Shown here piece after piece: positions 35,016 through 42,862 of a stretch of DNA of 64,000 nt. Position 1 is the first letter of the stretch. Each line of letters opens with the position of its first letter. The notes under the pieces are model-generated. The model did no database searches, was not told the origin of the DNA, and worked only from the letters and a program-made list of their open reading frames with translations. The DNA is from PNNG01 sp046291695 (GTDB lineage: Bacteria; Bacteroidota; Bacteroidia; UBA7662): positions 140,981 to 204,980 of the forward strand of contig JBKBSO010000004.1 in NCBI GenBank assembly GCA_046291695.1. Reading direction: 5' to 3'. Position numbers and translations under genes: made by a program.

Positions 35016-36211
35016 CAGCACTTTTCGTACACAATTGCCGCGCCTTGCCCCACGCCTATGCACATGGTAGCCAAACCATATTGTACATTACGCTTTTGCA
35101 TTTCGTACAGCAAGGTAGTGCTAATACGTGCTCCCGAACAACCCAGCGGATGGCCCAAGGCAATAGCGCCTCCATTTACATTTACCAAATCCGGATTGAG
35201 TCCAAGCTCTTGGATGCACGCCAATCCCTGGCTGGCAAAGGCTTCATTAAGCTCCACGAGTCCCAAATCGCCCACTTGAATACCCGCTCGTTTGAGTGCC
35301 TTTTGGCTGGCTGGTACCGGGCCTATGCCCATTACCGAGGGATCGACCCCGGCTACGGCCACCGAAGCCAAACGGGCCAAAGGCTTCAAACCATATTGGT
35401 TTACATAATCTTCTGAGGCCAGCATCAAACAAGCCGCTCCATCGTTAATGCCCGAAGCATTGCCTGCGGTTACGGTACCATCTGCTTTAAAAGCTGGCTT
35501 TAACGCGGCCAATTGCTCGAGGCTGCTCAGGCGCGGGTGCTCGTCTTTATCAAAAAATATCGGATCAGCCTTTTTCTGGGGGATGCTCACCGGAACAATT
35601 TCTTCGGCAAACCGACCAGCTTCGTGCGCCGCCTGGTACTTTTGCTGCGAATCAAAAGCAAAGGCATCCTGCGCTTCACGGCTGATTTGCCACTGCTCAG
35701 CCACATTTTCGGCGGTTTCACCCATGCTGTAAGGATAATACAAGTTCGAAAGCCTGCTGTTGATAAAGCGCCACCCAATGGTGGTATCGTACATTTCCAC
35801 CGAACGCCCGAAGGCTTGTTCCTGCTTGGCCATTACAAACGGTGCTCGGGTCATGCTCTCCACCCCACCGGCAAGGTACAATGCACCATCCCCATGAGCG
35901 ATGGCCCTGCCGGCATCCATGATGGCCTGCAAGCCGCTGGCGCACAATCGGTTTACCGTTACCCCGCCAATGGTCACCGGCAAACCCGCAAGCAATAGCG
36001 CCATCCGGGCTACATTGCGATTATCTTCACCAGCCTGATTGGCGGCACCAAAAATCACATCCTCTATATCCGAGGGGTCCACAGCCGGATGACGGGCTAC
36101 CAAGGCCCGGATAACTAGCGCAGCCAAATCATCAGGTCGGTGATTTTTTAAGCTACCGTTGAACTTACCAATGGGTGTACGCAAAGCGTCGATTATATAT
36201 ACAGCTTTCAT
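35015..36211 (-). CDS. Thiolase (3-oxoadipyl-CoA / acetyl-CoA C-acyltransferase type)
   Basis: The 398-residue enzyme carries all thiolase motifs: the acylated cysteine in NRLCASGLQA (about Cys90), NEAFASQ, GGAIALGHPLGCSGAR with the catalytic His, and CIGVGQG with the second Cys. Internal segments (GAANQAGEDNRNVARMA, YDTTIGWRFIN, AGNASGINDGAA) resemble the PcaF/PaaJ group that splits 3-oxoadipyl-CoA to succinyl-CoA and acetyl-CoA in aromatic breakdown, but no other genes of that pathway are nearby, so a general fatty-acid or acetoacetyl-CoA role is equally possible. It is the first gene of the operon with truA and the ABC exporter. Confidence 0.92.
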   Translation of the reverse strand: MKAVYIIDALRTPIGKFNGSLKNHRPDDLAALVIRALVARHPAVDPSDIEDVIFGAANQAGEDNRNVARMALLLAGLPVTIGGVTVNRLCASGLQAIMDAGRAIAHGDGALYLAGGVESMTRAPFVMAKQEQAFGRSVEMYDTTIGWRFINSRLSNLYYPYSMGETAENVAEQWQISREAQDAFAFDSQQKYQAAHEAGRFAEEIVPVSIPQKKADPIFFDKDEHPRLSSLEQLAALKPAFKADGTVTAGNASGINDGAACLMLASEDYVNQYGLKPLARLASVAVAGVDPSVMGIGPVPASQKALKRAGIQVGDLGLVELNEAFASQGLACIQELGLNPDLVNVNGGAIALGHPLGCSGARISTTLLYEMQKRNVQYGLATMCIGVGQGAAIVYEKC

Positions 36212-36269
36212 GATCGTAGATTAAAGCACAAAAATAGGAATAGCAGCGGGCAAAGCTTAGCTTTGTGTC

Positions 36270-36734
36270 ATGCATCTCATAAAAAGCTTCTGGCCGGCAC
36301 TTCTGGCCGCATTTTTTTTAAGCCTTTGCGGACTATTTCCCTTTATTAGCTGGCAAATGACAGGTGATGTATCTGGCCAACTGGTGTATAACCTTTACCG
36401 GCTTGATTGGTTTACCGAAGGCAGTAACATCGCCGCCAGTAGCCAGGAAAACCGCGCTATGGCCTGGCTTACCTATGGCATTGTAGTGCTGATTGTGGGC
36501 ATGGTGCTTAGTGGTAAACAAGCCGATTTACAGGCACGATTGTTACGGGCAGTTGTATTACTGAGTGGCGCTCAGTTGTTTTCCATTGTGGTTACTTCGG
36601 CACGGGCTACCCAAGGTTTACAACTCAGCGTACTTAGCTGGCATATGGGTGCTGCGTTGTGGCTCAGTGCAGCTGCTTTTGTACTATTGCTTTGGCAATA
36701 CCTCAAAAAAAGAGGCGAAGATTTACGACAGTAA
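36270..36734 (+). CDS. DUF4293-like small membrane protein
   Basis: The 154-residue protein has four hydrophobic helices and short loops, with a first loop of about 40 residues that is probably periplasmic. Size, topology and the position next to truA resemble DUF4293 proteins of Bacteroidota. No catalytic residue stands out. Its end overlaps the convergent response regulator gene by 12 bp. Function unknown; the family assignment rests on topology and neighbourhood, so it is tentative. Confidence 0.65.
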   Translation: MHLIKSFWPALLAAFFLSLCGLFPFISWQMTGDVSGQLVYNLYRLDWFTEGSNIAASSQENRAMAWLTYGIVVLIVGMVLSGKQADLQARLLRAVVLLSGAQLFSIVVTSARATQGLQLSVLSWHMGAALWLSAAAFVLLLWQYLKKRGEDLRQ

Positions 36735-37187
36735 CTTCTGCCGCAACAAAAACTCAAGCTGTTCATTGGCTCGCAACAAACTCCTTACCAACTCTTTGTT
36801 TTCGGCCCGCAATGAAAACACCTCAAAAGCTTTGTTGATGATGTTCCGAAGCTGATCTTCATCCCAGGGCTTGGTCATATAATGATACACCTGCCCCTTG
36901 TTTATGGCATCAATCACCGCTTGAATGTCGGTGTAACCCGTAAGCAAAATCCTAATCGGATCGGGATACATCGGAATAACCGTCTCCAAAAACTCTACCC
37001 CAGTCATTTCAGGCATGCGCTGGTCGGTAATGATTACTTCAATTTTTTCCCGATCGAGTAGTTTCCTACCTTCCATGGCCGACTCTGCAGTGAACACGTT
37101 AAAGTCGCGTCGAAAGGCAGCTTTAAACGCATGAAGGTTGTTTACCTCATCGTCCACATACAATACATTGATTTTTTCGGTTGCCAT
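36723..37187 (-). CDS. Response regulator with C-terminal helical tail
   Basis: The 154-residue protein begins at the ATG at 37187 (an in-frame start seven codons earlier is less likely). The receiver domain has YVDDE at 10-14, phospho-acceptor Asp55 in IITDQRMPEMTG, LTGYTD and Lys in YMTKPWDEDQ; a coiled-coil tail (about 125-154) ends the protein. The pattern DQRMP...LTGYTDIQAVI is shared with the receiver of the REC-kinase at 41305, so the two are paralogues. It is divergent from the E1/GNAT/7TMR operon and separated by a 136-bp shared promoter region; it may be a relay component of that system. No output domain. Confidence 0.9.
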   Translation of the reverse strand: MATEKINVLYVDDEVNNLHAFKAAFRRDFNVFTAESAMEGRKLLDREKIEVIITDQRMPEMTGVEFLETVIPMYPDPIRILLTGYTDIQAVIDAINKGQVYHYMTKPWDEDQLRNIINKAFEVFSLRAENKELVRSLLRANEQLEFLLRQKLLS

Positions 37188-37205
37188 AGTGCTGCTGTTT
37201 GGTTC

Positions 37206-37213
37206 CAAAAATA
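37206..37213 (-). promoter_or_regulatory. Candidate -7 element for the divergent response regulator
   Basis: Read on the minus strand the site is TATTTTTG, a full match to TAnnTTTG, lying about 18 bp before the start codon. No clear -33 element at standard spacing was found. Confidence 0.35.
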
Positions 37214-37323
37214 AACTTTTCCAACTATTCTATTGCAGTAAATATGCACGCATTATTTATCTTGCTCATGTTTTTTTTCGATAATTCGTCAAAAAACCAC
37301 CTAAATCGCAGATAAACAAGCTC

Positions 37324-38430
37324 ATGGACTACCCCGATTACCGTAGTGGCACGGATGCCTTAAGCCATGCTCCGGCCTTTTACCGGATTTTTCAGCAGGA
37401 GGATGCAGAAATTTTTAATCTGTTAATAAGCGATCCTGACTTGATCATTCACGATAGCCTGCAACGCCAACTGGCCGAATTGATACAGTTGCGGCGCATT
37501 GGCCAGCCCCCACTAGCGAATACCGAACTGTCTGAGGCCATTGCTCAAATGCTCGGTCAGCGCGGCATGCACGATTATGGGGTATGGGTTTTTTATCCCT
37601 GGAGCAGGCGTTTGGTGCACCTACTCGATGAAGCAGAATTTAAACTGGTGCGTACTTCACGCAACCGCTATAAAATCAGCGACGAAGAACAACAAGTCCT
37701 GGCGGGCAAAAAGGTAGGTATCGTGGGTTTGTCGGTAGGCAGCTCCATTGCCATTACCATGGCCATGGAACGCAGCTTTGGCAAATTGGTACTGGCCGAT
37801 TTCGACACCATCGACCTGAGCAACCTCAATCGCATCCGTGCACGGCTGAGCGATTTAGGTATGAACAAAGCGGTACTCATGGCCCGTGAAATTGCCGAAC
37901 TCGACCCTTTCCTCCCCCTCAGCGTAATGCACGAAGGCCTCAGCGAACAAAATATGGATGCTTTCTTCGACACCGATGGTGGGCTGGACTTGGTGATTGA
38001 CGAATGTGATAGCCTTGAAATGAAAATCAAAATCCGGCTCGAAGCCAAAAAAAGAGGCATTCCCGTGATTATGGAAACCAGCGACCGGGGCATGCTCGAT
38101 ATCGAACGCTTCGACCTGGAACCCGACCGCCCCATATTTCATGGCCGTCTGGGTGATTTGCCCCTCTTTGGTATCGAAAAACTGGGCATGCCCGAACGTA
38201 TGCAATACCTCATGGCCATTGTAGGGTTTCAAGAAGTATCAGAACGACTGCGCTATTCCTACAGCGAAATCGGTAAAAGTCTGCACACTTGGCCACAGTT
38301 GGCATCGGCCGTGGTGATGGGCGGCGGCACAACAGCCGATACCGCCCGCAGAGTGCTATTGGCCGAAGCTGTGCCTTCAGGTCGATTTTATGTTGATATG
38401 AACCAGCTCATACCGAACCAGGCCCACTAA
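37324..38430 (+). CDS. E1-like ThiF/Rv1355c-family adenylyltransferase domain protein
   Basis: The 368-residue protein contains a ThiF/MoeB-type nucleotide-binding fold (about 128-270): KKVGIVGLSVGSSIAI (glycine loop from Gly132), LADFDTIDLSNLNRIRA (nucleotide-contacting Asp and Asn-Arg) and IDECDSLEMK. The flanking parts (GVWVFYPWSRRLVHLL before; METSDRGMLDIERFDLEPDRP after) match the Rv1355c-type proteins, in which this domain is usually fused to a nitroreductase-like domain. Here the protein stops after the E1 part. The single cysteine and lack of CxxC pairs mean no zinc site and no obvious E1 thioester cysteine. E1-like enzymes adenylate a carboxylate; the substrate here is unknown. Its stop overlaps the next start (TAATG). 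Confidence 0.87.
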   Translation: MDYPDYRSGTDALSHAPAFYRIFQQEDAEIFNLLISDPDLIIHDSLQRQLAELIQLRRIGQPPLANTELSEAIAQMLGQRGMHDYGVWVFYPWSRRLVHLLDEAEFKLVRTSRNRYKISDEEQQVLAGKKVGIVGLSVGSSIAITMAMERSFGKLVLADFDTIDLSNLNRIRARLSDLGMNKAVLMAREIAELDPFLPLSVMHEGLSEQNMDAFFDTDGGLDLVIDECDSLEMKIKIRLEAKKRGIPVIMETSDRGMLDIERFDLEPDRPIFHGRLGDLPLFGIEKLGMPERMQYLMAIVGFQEVSERLRYSYSEIGKSLHTWPQLASAVVMGGGTTADTARRVLLAEAVPSGRFYVDMNQLIPNQAH

Positions 38431-39173
38431 TGTCATTCAGTAAAATACGCATCAGGGCTTTCCGGGCTACCGACGATCCTGCCTCCTGCCAGCGATTTAT
38501 CGAAGGTCATGCGCATGTACTTGAAGTAGCCGGAGTAAAAAAGGTAACCTCGGCAAGGCACGACTGGATGTACAATCCGGCCAGCTTCGTCATCCTTGTA
38601 GAAAACGATGAGGGGAGCAAGGTATTGGGCGGCGCCCGTTTGCAATGCAGCGGAGGTAATCAACCCTTACCCATCGAAGAAGCAACAGGTGAATTCGATG
38701 CCCGTATCTACGATGTGGTACGCGAAAAAAGCATTCTAGGCACTTCTGAATTGTGCGGCTTATGGAATTCACGTGAAGTGTCGGGTTTAGGCATTGGAGC
38801 CTTCTTCTCTACCCGCGTAGGGGTGGTTATTGCTGAGCAACTGGGCGTTCAAAGCATCTTCGCCCTTTGCGCCCCATATACCGTAAAATTCGCCGAAAAG
38901 GTAGGCTGCCGGGTATTGCGGTCTATCGGAAATAATGGTACCTTTTATTACCCAAAATTAGATTTATTGGCTACTATTGTATTGTTGGAAGACGCGCAGG
39001 AAATTAGCCAGGCCGACCCGCTCGAACAAGAGCGCATTCGAAACCTGCGTAATCAGCTGCACCAAACCTATGTAGAAAAATCGCCCATTCGAAATATGGA
39101 GGTAGAAATACAATACGATTTACAACTGCACCATATCAACCCGGCTGAATTTAAGCTGAAAACGACCCCATGA
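38430..39173 (+). CDS. GNAT-fold acyltransferase-like protein
   Basis: The 247-residue protein has a GNAT/autoinducer-synthase-like pattern: an early strand-helix region (RIRAFRATDDPASCQRFI), FVILVENDEGSKVLGGARLQ as the central strands, ELCGLWNSREVSGLGIGAFFSTRVGVVIAEQLG as the possible acyl-CoA-binding loop and helix, and APYTVKFAEKVGCRVLR as the final strand and helix. An acyl or acetyl donor is therefore plausible, but the pyrophosphate loop (Q/RxxGxG/A) is poorly kept, so activity is uncertain. It overlaps the E1-like gene by 1 bp and the kinase gene by 4 bp, implying equal production with both. It could make a small molecule sensed by that kinase (inference). Confidence 0.6.
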   Translation: MSFSKIRIRAFRATDDPASCQRFIEGHAHVLEVAGVKKVTSARHDWMYNPASFVILVENDEGSKVLGGARLQCSGGNQPLPIEEATGEFDARIYDVVREKSILGTSELCGLWNSREVSGLGIGAFFSTRVGVVIAEQLGVQSIFALCAPYTVKFAEKVGCRVLRSIGNNGTFYYPKLDLLATIVLLEDAQEISQADPLEQERIRNLRNQLHQTYVEKSPIRNMEVEIQYDLQLHHINPAEFKLKTTP

Positions 39174-41305
39174 GAGCACTGATTTGGTTTGGTATTTATG
39201 TTTGCTTAGGAATTGCCCCGCTACATGCGAGGCTGGTGGTTGAAAATGAACCCCGTTGGCAAATCGCCGGAAAAAGTGTGTATGTGTTCGAAGATCCCAC
39301 ACATAACCTTCAGCTCCATGATATCATCGAAGGCGACAGCCTTTTCCAGCTTTCAGAACTTCAAATTCCTAATTTCGCCTATACCGAATCGAGCTGGTGG
39401 TTCCGCCTGACCATCCAAAACAACAGCAACAGCAGTAACCTGGCCCTTGATATTGCCAACAGCCAACTCGATGAAGTGCGCTGTTTCCTACCCGCCGGAG
39501 GCTACTACCAAGAGATCGTGCTGGGCGACCTCCTCCCCTTCCACGAACGTCTGATTAACCACCAAAACTTCATCATCCCCATAGAGGTCAGTCCGGGCAG
39601 CTCCAAAACTATTTACTTCCGCATCAAGTCGCGAGAGCAACTCATTGTTCCCATTACGGTGGGCCACCAGGATGCCTTGCTTACCAATAATAACCGCACC
39701 GACATATTTGCAGGAATTTATTTTGGCATCATGCTCGTGATGTTTTTTTACAACCTGTTTCTTTACCTGAGCATACGCGACAAGGCCTACCTCTTTTATA
39801 TCCTCTACATCATTTCAATTGCCCTGGCTCAAGCCACCTTGCTGGGCTATAGCTTTAAATACTTTTGGCCGGAAGCCATATACTTCAACCATTTAGCAGT
39901 CCCTCTTTTTAGTGCGTTAAGCGGCTATGGCGCCATCCAGTTTGCCCGAATTTTTCTGCAACTTCAAAGGAATATGCCGCGCATCAACCGGGGCTTAACC
40001 TTGTTTGAATTGGCTTACGGTTTAGCCGTTGTTTTATTCCTGATGGGTTTCGAACTCATCAGCTATCACATCCTCGACCTGTGCTTACTCACCCTCTCAT
40101 TTTATGCTTTGTACTTCTCCATTCATTTGAGTGCCCAAGGTAAACGTGAAGCCAAATTTTTCCTTTTCGCCTGGTCGTTTTTTATGGTGGGTATGTTTGT
40201 GTATGTGGCCCGAAACTTTGGTTGGTTGCCTTATACCTTCCTCACCAACAATGTATTACTCATCGGTTCGGGCATTGAAGCGGTATTGCTGAGCGTAGCC
40301 CTTGCCGATCGCATCAACCTGCTCAAACGCGAAAAAGAACAATCACAAGCCGATGCCTTACGGGTATCTCTGGAAAACGAAAAACTCGTTCGCGAGCAAA
40401 ACATCGTACTCGAAGCCCGGGTAAAAGAACGCACCACCGAACTCGAAAATGCAAATACTGAACTCGAAGGCGCCATCACCGAGCTTAAAAATGCCCAAAC
40501 CCAATTGGTAAATGCCGAAAAAATGGCCTCGCTCGGCCAGCTTACCGCCGGCATTGCCCACGAAATTAACAATCCCATCAATTTTGTAACCTCCAACATC
40601 ATTCCATTGCGCCGTGATTTAGACGATTTGCTGGCAATGCTCGAAAAATTTGAATTGGTAAAAGCCCGGCCCGGGGAACTCGAACAGGTACTTGCCGAAA
40701 TTGAAGCCTTCAAGAAAGAAATCGACCTCGATTACCTCAAAGAAGAGCTGGCCATCCTCCTCAGTGGCATGGAGGAAGGCGCCAAACGTACGGCCGAAAT
40801 CGTAAAAGGGCTGCGTATTTTTTCACGGCTCGATGAAAGCGACCTCAAAAAAGTGAACATCAACGAAGGCATCGACAGCACACTTATCCTGCTCAACAGC
40901 AGCATGGGTGGCAGGATTGATGTGGTGCGCGACTTCGACGACGACGCCCTCCTCGAGTGTTTTCCGGGCAAGCTCAACCAGGTGATTATGAACATCTGCA
41001 ATAACGCCATTCAAGCCATGCACAGCGTACAAGACGGACGAAGGGGTGAGCTGCGCATCAGCACCAAATCGCAAAATAACGAAGTAACCATTACCATTAC
41101 CGACAACGGAACCGGCATGCCCGAGGAAGTGCGGCAGAAAATTTTTGAGCCTTTCTTTACCACCAAAGCGGTGGGACAAGGCACCGGGCTTGGACTTTCC
41201 ATCGTTTACAGCATCATCGAATCACATAAAGGCAGCATCAGTGTAAGTTCCGAAGCCGGTAAAGGCACCAGCTTTACCATGGTATTGCCAAAATTTCAGA
41301 AATAA
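39170..41305 (+). CDS. 7TMR-DISM sensor histidine kinase
   Basis: The 711-residue kinase has a signal peptide, an extracellular 7TMR-DISMED2 beta domain (about 22-165; WWFRLTIQNNS, LDEVRCFLP), seven membrane helices (about 178-380), a coiled coil (about 385-450), a HisKA domain with His464 in GIAHEINNPINF, and a HATPase domain (NICNNAIQAM, DNGTGM, GTGLGLSI). 7TMR-DISM receptors sense carbohydrates or other small ligands in the periplasm. It is coupled by overlapping codons to the GNAT-like gene before it and the REC-kinase after it, which suggests the enzymes and sensors form one circuit. The family call is firm. Confidence 0.94.
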   Translation: MRALIWFGIYVCLGIAPLHARLVVENEPRWQIAGKSVYVFEDPTHNLQLHDIIEGDSLFQLSELQIPNFAYTESSWWFRLTIQNNSNSSNLALDIANSQLDEVRCFLPAGGYYQEIVLGDLLPFHERLINHQNFIIPIEVSPGSSKTIYFRIKSREQLIVPITVGHQDALLTNNNRTDIFAGIYFGIMLVMFFYNLFLYLSIRDKAYLFYILYIISIALAQATLLGYSFKYFWPEAIYFNHLAVPLFSALSGYGAIQFARIFLQLQRNMPRINRGLTLFELAYGLAVVLFLMGFELISYHILDLCLLTLSFYALYFSIHLSAQGKREAKFFLFAWSFFMVGMFVYVARNFGWLPYTFLTNNVLLIGSGIEAVLLSVALADRINLLKREKEQSQADALRVSLENEKLVREQNIVLEARVKERTTELENANTELEGAITELKNAQTQLVNAEKMASLGQLTAGIAHEINNPINFVTSNIIPLRRDLDDLLAMLEKFELVKARPGELEQVLAEIEAFKKEIDLDYLKEELAILLSGMEEGAKRTAEIVKGLRIFSRLDESDLKKVNINEGIDSTLILLNSSMGGRIDVVRDFDDDALLECFPGKLNQVIMNICNNAIQAMHSVQDGRRGELRISTKSQNNEVTITITDNGTGMPEEVRQKIFEPFFTTKAVGQGTGLGLSIVYSIIESHKGSISVSSEAGKGTSFTMVLPKFQK

Positions 41306-42399
41306 TGGCCGAAAAAAAAATCACGGTTTTATATATCGACGACGAAAGGCACAACCTGTATGCTTTCCGGGCTTCGTTCCGCATGGAGTTCGACATTCTG
41401 CTGGCTGAAAGCGCGGAAGAAGCCCGTCAGCTATTGCAGCAGCATGAGGTACCTATCATCATTGCCGACCAACGCATGCCCCGCGAAACCGGCATTGAGT
41501 TTTTTGAGTCGATTAAAGACAAGCACCCGCACAGCATGCGCATTTTACTCACGGGTTATACCGACATTCAAGCGGTCATCAGCGCGGTGAACATCGGTAA
41601 TATTTACCGCTACCTACAAAAACCCTGGCAGGAAGACGAAATTCGTACTGCCATACGCAACGCTTATGAACTCTATGATTCGCGTCGGCAGCTCATTGTT
41701 AAAAACCAGGAACTCGAAAAAGCCTACAACGAGCTCGACAAATTTGTGTACAGCGCCAGCCACGATATGCGCTCGCCCCTCATGAGCATTTTGGGCATAG
41801 TACGACTGGCCCGTATGGAGCAAGACCAGGAAATGACCATGCAGTACTTCGATATGATTGAAGAAAGCGTAGGGAGGCTTGATGAATTTATTCGCAACAT
41901 CATTGGCTATTACAAAAGCAACCGCATCGAAATTATAGCGGAAGAAGTAAAACTCGATGAGCTCTTAAAAGCCAGCATAGCCGAAAGCAAAATTCCGGGT
42001 ATTGAAACCCCTGTGGAAATCGTCACCGAAGTGCATCAGGAAGCGCCCTTTTATACGGATAAGCTCAAGTTAGGCATTGTGCTTTCCAACCTCATCAGCA
42101 ATGGCATCAAGTACCAGCGCGAAGAAGAATCGCAGAAAAAAATCCACATCACGATACATGCCAACCAGCAAAGCGCCAGCATCAGCATCCGTGATAATGG
42201 CATCGGCATAGCCCTTCAGGAGCATGAGCATATTTTCAAAATGTTTTACCGGGCAACCAATAAAAACCCGGGCTCAGGCATTGGCCTATACATCACCAAA
42301 GATGCAGTAAGTAAGTTAGGTGGAAAAATTTCACTAACTTCAAGGCTTTCAGAGGGTAGTACCTTTGAGCTAAGCATCCCAAACCTCCGTGAAAGCTAG
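41305..42399 (+). CDS. Hybrid REC-HisKA-HATPase protein
   Basis: The 364-residue soluble protein has an N-terminal receiver (YIDDE, Asp55 in IIADQRMPRETG, Lys in YLQKPWQEDE), then a HisKA domain with His153 in ASHDMRSPLMS and a HATPase domain (NLISNGIKYQ, DNGIGI, GSGIGLYI). A receiver placed ahead of a kinase allows phosphorylation of the receiver to tune kinase output, so it may act as a second-tier kinase under the 7TMR-DISM sensor. Start and previous stop overlap (TAATG). The receiver is a paralogue of the divergent regulator at 36723. Confidence 0.93.
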   Translation: MAEKKITVLYIDDERHNLYAFRASFRMEFDILLAESAEEARQLLQQHEVPIIIADQRMPRETGIEFFESIKDKHPHSMRILLTGYTDIQAVISAVNIGNIYRYLQKPWQEDEIRTAIRNAYELYDSRRQLIVKNQELEKAYNELDKFVYSASHDMRSPLMSILGIVRLARMEQDQEMTMQYFDMIEESVGRLDEFIRNIIGYYKSNRIEIIAEEVKLDELLKASIAESKIPGIETPVEIVTEVHQEAPFYTDKLKLGIVLSNLISNGIKYQREEESQKKIHITIHANQQSASISIRDNGIGIALQEHEHIFKMFYRATNKNPGSGIGLYITKDAVSKLGGKISLTSRLSEGSTFELSIPNLRES

Positions 42400-42805
42400 T
42401 GTAAACAGCATATTTTATCTGGTCGACGACAGTTTGATTGACTTAAAAATCAATGAACGGCTACTTTTGCAAGCCGGCTTGGCCAGCAGCGTGCACCGCT
42501 TTATCACGGCTGAATCGGCCCTTGATTTTTTCTGCACCCATCCGCCACCAGTACCCTTTGGGGTGATTTTGCTCGATATCAACATGCCGGGCATGAATGG
42601 TTTCGACCTGCTCGACGCAATGAGCCAGCTTCCTGCTACCATCCGCTCGGCCTACCGCATCGTCATGCTGTCGTCAACCATCGATTCCGAAGACCTGCTC
42701 CGGGTAAACCGACATTCAGAAGTAGCCATGCTTTTATCGAAGCCGTTAAATACGACAGGTTTAGACAAACAATTGCAGCAATGGCAGCAGGATTTGCCAA
42801 AATGA
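42389..42805 (+). CDS. Single-domain response regulator
   Basis: The 138-residue receiver begins at GTG (42389) inside the end of the previous gene, an 11-bp overlap; no closer ATG fits. It shows VDDS at 12-15, phospho-acceptor Asp63 in VILLDINMPGMNG, the switch Ser/Thr (VMLSS) and Lys in LLSKPL. It lacks an output domain and is the last gene of the five-gene E1/GNAT/7TMR operon, so it may be the terminal acceptor of phosphate there. Confidence 0.9.
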   Translation: MKASVNSIFYLVDDSLIDLKINERLLLQAGLASSVHRFITAESALDFFCTHPPPVPFGVILLDINMPGMNGFDLLDAMSQLPATIRSAYRIVMLSSTIDSEDLLRVNRHSEVAMLLSKPLNTTGLDKQLQQWQQDLPK

Positions 42806-42862
42806 CAGCAAAGCAGCTTCTGGCACCGCCTTTGTGATGAACTTATTTAAAAAAAATACATC

